Source: Bacillota bacterium (GTDB lineage Bacteria; Bacillota; Clostridia; Lachnospirales; Lachnospiraceae). From it: a stretch of DNA of 64,000 nt. Positions 57,858-64,000 of the stretch are shown here, piece by piece; the stretch's first letter is position 1, and each line of letters begins with the position of its first letter. The stretch covers positions 376,240 through 440,239 of the forward strand of contig JAEZZQ010000030.1 in NCBI GenBank assembly GCA_023442465.1, in the 5' to 3' direction. A program made the position numbers and the translations under genes. Under the pieces are notes generated by a model. The model made no database searches. It had not been told where the DNA came from and saw nothing but the letters and a program-made list of their open reading frames with translations.

Positions 57858-58295
57858 ATGAAAGTGGATTCGTTCAGTGCGAAAGAGACCTTTGCTCTCG
57901 GGCAGCAGATAGGAGAGGCAGCAGAGCCGGGGGAGGTCTATACCCTGGTCGGCGATTTGGGAGTAGGAAAGACCGTTTTTACCCAAGGCGTCGCGAAGGG
58001 ACTCGGGATACAAGGGCCGGTAAACAGCCCGACCTTCACTATTTTGCAAGTATATGAAGAAGGCAGGCTTCCCTTTTATCATTTCGACGTCTATCGCATC
58101 GGTGATGTGGAGGAGATGGATGAAATAGGCTATGAGGATTATTTTTACGGAGACGGCATATGCTTTATAGAATGGGCGGACCTTATTGAGGAGATATTGC
58201 CGCAGCGTTATAAAGAGATCACGATATGCAAGGATTTACAGAAAGGTCTGGATTATCGTTTGATTACAATAGAAGAAAAAGAAAGAAGCGCATAA
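57858..58295 (+). CDS. tsaE: tRNA threonylcarbamoyladenosine ATPase subunit TsaE
   Basis: 145 residues. P-loop GDLGVGKT (33-40), NSPTFTILQVYE switch, and HFDVYRI, the TsaE hallmarks. It powers the TsaBDE complex that makes t6A37 on ANN-decoding tRNAs. The ribosome-binding site is distant (AAGGAGC 13 bases upstream). Its stop overlaps the tsaB start (TAATG). tsaD lies 3.4 kb downstream. Confidence 0.94.
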   Translation: MKVDSFSAKETFALGQQIGEAAEPGEVYTLVGDLGVGKTVFTQGVAKGLGIQGPVNSPTFTILQVYEEGRLPFYHFDVYRIGDVEEMDEIGYEDYFYGDGICFIEWADLIEEILPQRYKEITICKDLQKGLDYRLITIEEKERSA

Positions 58296-59029
58296 TGAAA
58301 ATATTAGCTTTGGACAGTTCCGGTCTTGTGGCCTCCGTCGCAATAGTGGAGGGCGATGACCTGATTGCGGAATATGACATTCAATATAAAAAGACCCATT
58401 CGCAGACACTTTTACCAATGCTGGATGAAATAAAGAAAATGATAGATTTGGATATGTCTGCGCTGGATGCGGTGGCTCTTGCCGCAGGGCCGGGTTCTTT
58501 TACCGGACTCAGAATTGGCTCGGCTACGGCGAAAGGCCTGGGGCTTGCCCTTGGTATACCGCTTATCGAGATTCCTACTTTAGAAGGTCTGGCGTACAAT
58601 TTGTACGGGGCAAGAGAATACATTTGCCCGATTATGGATGCCAGAAGGGGGCAGGTATATACGGGAGTTTATAAATTCATAAAAAACGAGAATTTAGAGA
58701 AGGACGGCTACCTGCTGGAGGAAGTAGAGCCTCAGTGTGCAGTGGGAATTGAGGAAATTGCCGCAAAGCTGAACCGTTTAGGGAAGGAAGTCATATTTTT
58801 AGGAGATGGAGTGCCTGTATTCAGAGAACAGCTCAGGCTCCTTATGAAGGTTCCCTACCACTTCGCACCGGCACATTTAAATAGACAGCGAGCGGCATCG
58901 GTAGCGGCGCTTGGCTGCATTTATTATAAGTCAGGTAAAATCGTGGATGCCAAGGATCATGCTCCTATTTATCTTCGTCTGTCTCAGGCAGAGAGGGAGC
59001 GAAGTGAAAAAGAAAATGGAAAGTTATAA
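58295..59029 (+). CDS. tsaB: tRNA threonylcarbamoyladenosine protein TsaB
   Basis: 244 residues from the ATG at 58295, sharing one base with the tsaE stop. ASKHA fold: MKILALDSSG, then AAGPGSFTGLRIGSATAKGLGLALG, then CPIMDARRGQVYTGVY. It is the TsaD partner in t6A synthesis. Operon order tsaE-tsaB-rimI is standard for Firmicutes. Confidence 0.94.
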   Translation: MKILALDSSGLVASVAIVEGDDLIAEYDIQYKKTHSQTLLPMLDEIKKMIDLDMSALDAVALAAGPGSFTGLRIGSATAKGLGLALGIPLIEIPTLEGLAYNLYGAREYICPIMDARRGQVYTGVYKFIKNENLEKDGYLLEEVEPQCAVGIEEIAAKLNRLGKEVIFLGDGVPVFREQLRLLMKVPYHFAPAHLNRQRAASVAALGCIYYKSGKIVDAKDHAPIYLRLSQAERERSEKENGKL

Positions 59030-59058
59030 ATAGTAAGTGAGTAAGAGGGGTTCCTGGG

Positions 59059-59493
59059 TTGATTACAGTAAGGCGGATGGAAGAAAAAGATATACTCCGG
59101 GCAGAAGAATTGGAAAAGGATAATTTTTCCGAGCCATGGTCACAAAAAGCTTTTCGGGAGACGATACATCTGGATTATGCCTATTATTTTGTGGCAGAGG
59201 AGGGTGAGTCAGTCATAGGAATTTGTGGGCTTAGGGACATTGCGGGTGAAGGAGAAATCACCAATGTGGTGGTAGACAAAAACCGCAGGAAACAAGGCGT
59301 TGCCGAAATGCTTCTCAAAAAAGTGCTGGATGAGGGCAGGATGCATGGCATCGCGGCGTTCACTTTGGAGGTCAGGGCGGGAAATGAGCCTGCTATTCGC
59401 TTGTATAAAAGGCTTGGTTTTGAAAGTGAAGGTATTCGAAAAAATTTTTATGAAATGCCGAGAGAAGATGCCCTGATCATGTGGAAAAGATAG
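59059..59493 (+). CDS. rimI: Ribosomal protein S18 alanine N-acetyltransferase RimI
   Basis: 144 residues, TTG start at 59059 with AGAGGGG eight bases upstream. GNAT fold: ITVRRMEEKDI, motif A VVVDKNRRKQGVAEMLL (acetyl-CoA loop RRKQGVA), and EVRAGNEPAIRLYKRLGF. Last gene of the tsaE-tsaB-rimI group. It acetylates the N-terminus of S18 or other proteins. Confidence 0.92.
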   Translation: MITVRRMEEKDILRAEELEKDNFSEPWSQKAFRETIHLDYAYYFVAEEGESVIGICGLRDIAGEGEITNVVVDKNRRKQGVAEMLLKKVLDEGRMHGIAAFTLEVRAGNEPAIRLYKRLGFESEGIRKNFYEMPREDALIMWKR

Positions 59494-59592
59494 GAAAGGC
59501 ACGAAACAATTACCACTGTTTTTGCCTTATGGATTCATGTATAATTACAGATATAGAACGATGGATTTAGTACATCTTGGGAGGATGAGACT

Positions 59593-59841
59593 ATGCGTAA
59601 ATATCTGGATGAAAAAAAGACGGAGCTTTCGGCCGTCATTTGTAACCATTGTAAAAAAGAATTATTGGTAGAAAATGGAATTTTAAAAGAAGGTTGTCTG
59701 GAAATTAACACTTCTTTTGGATATTTCAGCAAAAAGGACGGGCAAAATCACAGCTTCGATTTGTGCGAAGACTGTTACGATGCAATGATTGCCAAGTTCA
59801 GGATACCGGTGGATTGTACAGATATTAAAGAATTTTTATGA
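59593..59841 (+). CDS. Small Cys-rich protein, treble-clef/zinc-ribbon-like
   Basis: 82 residues, TTGGGAGGATGAGACT before the ATG. Cys pairs CNHC (17-20) and CEDC (about 59-62) suggest a metal-binding fold. Similar short proteins are common in Lachnospiraceae but have no assigned role. Its TGA stop (59839-59841) lies in the first unit of an ATGAGYG array. Confidence 0.7.
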   Translation: MRKYLDEKKTELSAVICNHCKKELLVENGILKEGCLEINTSFGYFSKKDGQNHSFDLCEDCYDAMIAKFRIPVDCTDIKEFL

Positions 59842-59928
59842 GTGTTCCATGAGCGTTTTATGAGTGCCTTATGAGCGTTTTATGAGTGTTTTTCACTCAT
59901 TACTCATCACTCATTGTTCACTACTCAT
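59838..59928 (+). repeat. 11-bp ATGAGYG array plus inverted ACTCAT array
   Basis: ATGAGTG/ATGAGCG occurs at 59838, 59849, 59860, 59871 and 59882 (period 11). The inverted form follows: CACTCAT (59894), TACTCAT (59901), CACTCAT (59908), TACTCAT (59922). The two halves can pair into one long hairpin. The array starts at the stop codon of the small Cys-rich gene and ends 60 bp before the RNase Z start. Confidence 0.85.
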
Positions 59929-59989
59929 TATCGCACTGTCTGGAAACCGTTGCTCCGATTCTGAACGAGGCGTCAGGATAGGAGTGTTC

Positions 59990-60901
59990 ATGTTAGATGT
60001 TTGTTTATTGGGAACTGGAGGAATGATGCCGCTTCCTCATAGATGGCTGACTTCCTTAATGGTAAGGTATAATGGAAAAAGTATATTGATTGATTGCGGG
60101 GAAGGAACGCAGATTGCCATGAAGGAAAAGGGCTGGAGCCCGAAGCCTATCGACATTATCTGTTTCACCCACTATCATGCGGATCATATTAGCGGACTGC
60201 CGGGAATGCTTCTCACTATGGGGAATGCGGAGCGGACAGAGCCGCTTCTTTTAGTGGGGCCGAAGGGATTGACCCGCGTAGTGTCCGCGCTGCGGGTAAT
60301 TGCGCCGGAACTGCCCTTTGAAATTGAATGTATGGAGCTGACGGAGCCGGAGCAGAGCATTGAGCTGGATGGATTTCGGATAGAAGCTTTTCGCGTCAAT
60401 CACAATGTGATATGCTATGGATACAGCATTGCAATCGATCGTATAGGGAAATTCCACTTGGAAAAGGCGATGGAACTTAACATTGACAGAAGGTATTGGA
60501 ATCGTCTGCAAAAAGGAGAATGCGTGGAGGTAGATGGACAAACCTATACTCCCGATATGGTAATAGGCGCCGCGAGAAAAGGACTTAAGGTAACCTATTG
60601 TACGGATACCAGGCCTACGGAAAGCATCGTGCGAAATGCAGCGGGTGCCGACCTTTTTATTTGTGAAGGAATGTACGGAGAGCCGGATAAAAAAGAAAAG
60701 GCGAAAGAATATAAGCATATGACCTTTTACGAGGCGGCCGAACTGGCTAAGGAAGCGGATGTGAGACAGATGTGGCTGACCCATTACAGCCCGTCTCTTG
60801 TTCGGGCAGAGGAATTTATGGACGCCGTAAGAAAGATTTTCCCGCGTGCTGTTGCAGGCAAGGACGGGAAGACCATAGAGCTTATGTTCGAGGAAGATTA
60901 G
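59990..60901 (+). CDS. rnz: Ribonuclease Z family metallo-beta-lactamase-fold enzyme
   Basis: 303 residues from the ATG at 59990, with GGATAGGAG six bases upstream; the longer frame to 59864 runs through the repeat array. Zinc motif THYHADH (His61, His63, Asp65, His66), LLGTGGMMPLP start, CTDTRPTES, and a closing LTHYSP. RNase Z trims tRNA 3' ends. Length matches the short bacterial form. Confidence 0.9.
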   Translation: MLDVCLLGTGGMMPLPHRWLTSLMVRYNGKSILIDCGEGTQIAMKEKGWSPKPIDIICFTHYHADHISGLPGMLLTMGNAERTEPLLLVGPKGLTRVVSALRVIAPELPFEIECMELTEPEQSIELDGFRIEAFRVNHNVICYGYSIAIDRIGKFHLEKAMELNIDRRYWNRLQKGECVEVDGQTYTPDMVIGAARKGLKVTYCTDTRPTESIVRNAAGADLFICEGMYGEPDKKEKAKEYKHMTFYEAAELAKEADVRQMWLTHYSPSLVRAEEFMDAVRKIFPRAVAGKDGKTIELMFEED

Positions 60902-60923
60902 AGCCTGAGTGAAGGAGGTACGC

Positions 60924-61523
60924 ATGGGAAAGCCTAATAATAAAAAGAAAAATGGACAAAAAAGCATAGCCAAGGCGATAATAATAGGAATCATTCTTGT
61001 GGCACTTTTGGTAAGCTTTTATTATTATGTATCTGCCAAGGCGGATCGGGATAAGGCGAAAGAAAGCGATGAGGTCACGAAGACTGAGCAAATGCTTCAA
61101 TACGATTTCGATAAGAAATATCCGCCGTCACCCAAAGAGGTAGTAAAGTATTACAGCGAGATTACCCAGTGTTTTTATAATGAAGAGAACTCGGAAGAAG
61201 ATATTTATGCACTGGCCATGCAGATCCAGAAGCTCTATGATGATGAGCTGACAGGAAATCAGACGGAGGAAGAGTACATAGAGAAACTGAAAGTTGAAAT
61301 CGCCTCCATGAAGCAAAACGGACTCATCATTTCCAGTTACTCCACTTCTTCGAGTACTGATGTGGAATACTATACTGAGGACGGCCATGAATGGGCTAGT
61401 TTATACTGCGTGTACGGCATCCGGAAGGGAACGACCGTAAGGAACAGCAACGAGAAGTTTTTGCTTCGGAAGGATGAAGCGGGCCACTGGAAAATATATG
61501 GCTGGACATTGGCTGATAATTGA
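60924..61523 (+). CDS. Membrane-anchored protein of unknown function
   Basis: 199 residues from the ATG at 60924, with GAAGGAGGTACGC before it. A basic, Asn/Lys-rich cytoplasmic head, one membrane helix (about 18-36), then an extracytoplasmic domain with TKTEQMLQYDFDKKYPPSPKEVVKYYSEIT and a C-terminal beta region (SASLYCVYGIRKGT). It resembles a family often found in Lachnospiraceae but its role is unknown. It sits 23 bp after rnz and ends before tsaD. Confidence 0.75.
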   Translation: MGKPNNKKKNGQKSIAKAIIIGIILVALLVSFYYYVSAKADRDKAKESDEVTKTEQMLQYDFDKKYPPSPKEVVKYYSEITQCFYNEENSEEDIYALAMQIQKLYDDELTGNQTEEEYIEKLKVEIASMKQNGLIISSYSTSSSTDVEYYTEDGHEWASLYCVYGIRKGTTVRNSNEKFLLRKDEAGHWKIYGWTLADN

Positions 61524-61651
61524 TGATAGATGATATGGCTCTAAGAATTTCTATAGTTTCACACGGAAGAAGCCTCTCTGAGTCTTCTTCATGGATTGTT
61601 TGTGCCGCAGCGCGGCATGTTTACATGGTTGAAAGGAGCGTGAACATAAGG

Positions 61652-62695
61652 ATGAGCAACGAAATAAAAAGCGATAAGGATGTGCTGATTCTTGCAATCG
61701 AAAGTTCTTGTGATGAGACAGCGGCTTCCGTTGTTAAAAATGGCAGGGAGGTACTCTCTAACGTCATTTATTCTCAGATAGCGCTTCACACGGTGTACGG
61801 CGGAGTCGTGCCTGAGATCGCTTCCCGCAAGCACATCGAGAAAGTCAATCAGGTAATCGAGCAGGCACTTTCAGAGGCGGGAGCAGAACTGACAAATATA
61901 GATGCGATAGCTGTTACTTACGGGCCGGGACTTGTAGGCGCGCTTTTAGTAGGAGTGTCGGCGGCAAAGGCCATCAGCTTCGCATCAGGCATTCCGTTAA
62001 TCGGAGTGCATCATATTGAGGGGCATATCAGTGCGAACTTCATTGAAAACAAGGAATTGGAGCCTCCCTTTATTTGCCTGGTCGTATCCGGCGGACACTC
62101 TCACCTGGTAGTGGTGAAGTCTTATGGTGAATACGAAATCATAGGGCGGACGAGAGACGATGCCGCAGGAGAAGCCTTTGATAAAGTGGCGCGTGCCATA
62201 GGGCTTGGATATCCGGGTGGCCCTAAAATCGATAAGGCAGCAAGAGAAGGTAACCCGGAAGCAATTCGCTTTCCCCGGGCAAAGGTGGAAGGATCAGAAT
62301 ACGATTTCAGTTTCAGCGGCTTAAAATCGGCGGTGCTGAATTATCTGAATTCCTGCGAAATGAAGGGAGAGGAGATAAACGTTCCGGATGTTGCGGCCTC
62401 TTTCCAGAAAGCAGTTATAGACGTGCTGGCAGAGCATTCCCTTGCCGCAGTCAAGGAATATGGATACGATAAATTCGCCATTGCAGGCGGAGTAGCATCC
62501 AACAGCGCGCTCAGGAGAGCTCTGGAGAAGGAATGCGCAAAAAGAGGCGTCGCATTTTATTCGCCTTCTCCCATATTCTGTACGGATAACGCAGCGATGA
62601 TCGGTGTGGCTGGATACTATGATTATATAAGAGGAATTAGGCACGGTTACGATTTAAACGCGGTACCGAACCTGAAATTGGGTGAGAGGCTCTAG
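61652..62695 (+). CDS. tsaD: tRNA threonylcarbamoyltransferase TsaD
   Basis: 347 residues from the ATG at 61652; AAGGAG lies 13 bases upstream, so a GTG at 61640 is also possible. ILAIESSCDETAASVV start, VTYGPGLVGALLVG, metal ligands His121 and His125 in HHIEGHISAN, and SFSGLKSAVLNYL. It transfers threonylcarbamoyl to A37 of tRNA with TsaB and TsaE encoded just upstream. Length is typical. Confidence 0.95.
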   Translation: MSNEIKSDKDVLILAIESSCDETAASVVKNGREVLSNVIYSQIALHTVYGGVVPEIASRKHIEKVNQVIEQALSEAGAELTNIDAIAVTYGPGLVGALLVGVSAAKAISFASGIPLIGVHHIEGHISANFIENKELEPPFICLVVSGGHSHLVVVKSYGEYEIIGRTRDDAAGEAFDKVARAIGLGYPGGPKIDKAAREGNPEAIRFPRAKVEGSEYDFSFSGLKSAVLNYLNSCEMKGEEINVPDVAASFQKAVIDVLAEHSLAAVKEYGYDKFAIAGGVASNSALRRALEKECAKRGVAFYSPSPIFCTDNAAMIGVAGYYDYIRGIRHGYDLNAVPNLKLGERL

Positions 62696-62710
62696 CGAGA
62701 GGGATTAAAT

Positions 62711-63427
62711 TTGAAGACGAAATGTGCAGCAGTCGTATTGGCAGCCGGGCAGGGAAAGCGAATGAACAGCGGCGTGCCCAAGCAATACCTTTGCATCAAG
62801 GATAAGCCGGTACTTTATTATTCCCTGAAAGTTTTTCAGGAGAGCTTCATAGATGAAATCGTGTTGGTAACGGCGGAAAGAGATATTGGATATTGTAAAA
62901 AAGAAATTGTGGAAAAGTATGGATTCCATAAGGTTTCCCACATAACTGCAGGCGGCAGGGAAAGATACCATTCCGTCTTTGCCGGAATAGAGGCGGCAGG
63001 TGAATGCAGCTATATTTTTATTCACGACGGAGCCAGGCCCTTTGTGACGGCAGAAATTTTAGAGCGTGCTTACGCAAGCGTCAGTGAATATGACGCATGT
63101 GTCATAGGCATGCCCTCAAAGGATACCGTTAAGTTAGCGGATAAAAATGGCTTTGCCTCTACGACGCCGAAGCGAGATTTCGTATGGACGGTGCAAACTC
63201 CCCAGGTGTTTTCCGCTCCTTTAATAAAAGAAGCCTACGGCATTTTGATTCGGGACGAGAAGCGCCTTCTGGCAGAGGGAATGAATATTACCGACGATGC
63301 TATGGTTGTGGAGACCTTTACCGATACAAAGGTAAAGCTTGTAGAAGGGAGCTATGAAAATATAAAAATCACAACTCCTGAGGACTTAAAAATAGCGGAA
63401 GCTTTTTTGGATAAAGCCGGTAAATAG
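62711..63427 (+). CDS. ispD: 2-C-methyl-D-erythritol 4-phosphate cytidylyltransferase
   Basis: 238 residues, TTG start at 62711 with GAGAGGGATT upstream. Nucleotidyltransferase fold: VVLAAGQGKRMNSGVPKQYL (CTP loop), HDGARPFV, and CMPSKDTVK. It makes CDP-methylerythritol in the MEP isoprenoid pathway. It follows tsaD by 15 bp. Confidence 0.94.
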   Translation: MKTKCAAVVLAAGQGKRMNSGVPKQYLCIKDKPVLYYSLKVFQESFIDEIVLVTAERDIGYCKKEIVEKYGFHKVSHITAGGRERYHSVFAGIEAAGECSYIFIHDGARPFVTAEILERAYASVSEYDACVIGMPSKDTVKLADKNGFASTTPKRDFVWTVQTPQVFSAPLIKEAYGILIRDEKRLLAEGMNITDDAMVVETFTDTKVKLVEGSYENIKITTPEDLKIAEAFLDKAGK

Positions 63428-63478
63428 CGCCTTAAGGATGGGGGTTGAAAATCTTTTAAGAAAAGTTGTGAAAAGTTG

Positions 63479-63507
63479 TTGACACCGCACTCCTTTTTTG
63501 CTAGAAT
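63479..63507 (+). promoter_or_regulatory. tRNA promoter
   Basis: TTGACA (63479-63484), 17-bp spacer, TAGAAT (63502-63507), 32 bp before the first tRNA-Ser. Confidence 0.75.
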
Positions 63508-63539
63508 AATTTTTGCGCTGCTGAGCGGTGCGCGAACAT

Positions 63540-63625
63540 GGAGAGGTATCGAAGTGGTCATAACGAGGCGGTCTTGAAAACCGTTTGTCCGAAAGGGCGC
63601 GTGGGTTCGAATCCCACCCTCTCCG
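63540..63625 (+). tRNA. tRNA-Ser(UGA)
   Basis: Acceptor stem GGAGAGG (63540-63546) with CCTCTCC (63618-63624), discriminator G. Anticodon TGA at 63575-63577 in loop CTTGAAA. The long variable arm typical of serine tRNAs is present, and TTCGAATC closes the T arm. No encoded CCA. tRNA-Ser(GGA) follows 105 bp later. Confidence 0.95.
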
Positions 63626-63730
63626 CTGGAGATACCTTCTCCGCCGAACATGTTGTCAATAAACGGATAACATTATAAACCGCATAAGAAGTAACAAGAA
63701 AACAATCTTATGCAATATCAGCTTTTATTT

Positions 63731-63820
63731 GGAGAAGTACCCAAGATGGCTGAAGGGACACCCCTGGAAAGGGTGCAGGTCGTTAATAGCGGCGCGAGGG
63801 TTCAAATCCCTCCTTCTCCG
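63731..63820 (+). tRNA. tRNA-Ser(GGA)
   Basis: Acceptor stem GGAGAAG (63731-63737) with CTTCTCC (63813-63819), discriminator G. Anticodon GGA at 63766-63768 in loop CTGGAAA. Long variable arm and T loop TTCAAAT. No encoded CCA. Together with the UGA tRNA it covers most serine codons of the UCN box. Confidence 0.95.
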
Positions 63821-63922
63821 TACCGTATTTATTATTCATGCGGTTGGTAATTTTTCAAAGAAAATTGCCTGAAATGAACCTTGACAAGTAAACAGTAATA
63901 CAACCCTGAAAATTCTGAAATA

Positions 63923-63992
63923 CCTGCATGGCTCGAAAGAGCAAATTGCAGGAAATGAATGAAAATTCAGAGAACGGCATCCGAAAGGATGC
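63923..63992 (+). ncRNA. Structured region with two GAAA tetraloops, cut by window edge
   Basis: CCTGCA (63923-63928) pairs with TGCAGG (63947-63952) enclosing GCTC-GAAA-GAGC (63931-63942). A second stem GCATCC-GAAA-GGATGC lies at 63977-63992. Two nested stems with GNRA loops suggest an RNA, for example a leader, intron edge or regulatory RNA. A lone TTGACA at 63881-63886 has no partner -10. The rest of 63821-64000 shows no gene. Confidence 0.4.
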
Positions 63993-64000
63993 AACCTAAA

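Noticed and set aside
57749..58057. 102-residue frame before and over tsaE
   Set aside because: Shadow of the repeat and of tsaE in another frame, without a ribosome-binding site.
63881..64000. Start of an rRNA operon after the tRNA genes
   Set aside because: TTGACA at 63881 has no -10 at proper spacing and no 16S sequence is reached before the window ends; not claimed.

Overview
The window looks like chromosomal DNA of a low-to-mid GC, anaerobic Firmicute of the Lachnospiraceae (Clostridium cluster XIVa) type. The reasons are a complete acetyl-CoA to butyrate gene set (thl-crt-hbd-bcd-etfBA plus ptb-buk), two Rex-like sites at its promoters, Gram-positive Shine-Dalgarno and sigma-A promoter sequences, long-form hpf, secA-prfB, and many soluble or membrane chemoreceptors. 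No phage, transposase or CRISPR array is seen.

Layout. 1-2.6 kb: end of a surface polysaccharide locus (flippase, polymerase). 2.7-6.6 kb: SH3-NlpC/P60 hydrolase, an intergenic cluster of DnaA-box sequences, hpf, and an M23 peptidase. 6.7-20.5 kb: a galactan/galacto-oligosaccharide locus (LacI regulator, chemoreceptor, second LacI regulator, ABC binding protein, TauE/SafE permease, two ABC permeases, an unrecognised 612-residue enzyme-like protein, a zinc-ribbon mini-protein, GH42 and GH53), followed by a large multi-stem inverted repeat. 21-25.4 kb: CcdA-thioredoxin fusion with its Rrf2 regulator, and an ABC-2 exporter. 25.4-32 kb: butyrate operon. 32-37.6 kb: phosphate transporter, soluble zinc-binding (CZB) chemoreceptor, YbaK, and an MtnA-class II aldolase pair (probable DHAP shunt). 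37.7-39.8 kb: buk and ptb. 40-45 kb: intracellular GH18, secA, prfB with its programmed frameshift. 45-49 kb: Cache chemoreceptor and three small membrane or hypothetical proteins. 49-53 kb: tex, FMN riboswitch and ribU. 53-57.6 kb: MacAB-like exporter and gene debris, including a frameshifted gene. 57.8-63.4 kb: tsaE-tsaB-rimI, a small Cys-rich protein, RNase Z, a membrane-anchored protein, tsaD, ispD. The window ends with two tRNA-Ser genes and part of a structured, possibly RNA-coding region.

How the parts fit. Imported galacto-oligosaccharides would be cut inside the cell by GH53 and GH42 and fermented to acetyl-CoA. The butyrate genes then re-oxidise NADH and yield ATP through Buk, which fits control by the NADH/NAD sensor Rex. 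Chemoreceptors could steer the cell toward the sugar.

The least ordinary content lies between genes. There is a 27-bp palindromic repeat family (five loci, two of them directly after a stop codon), a second hairpin repeat family (two copies), three short-repeat arrays that begin in the stop codon of the preceding gene, a 222-bp cruciform-like element, and a hairpin at almost every junction of the butyrate operon. All functional calls come from reading motifs and gene order; no database search was run.
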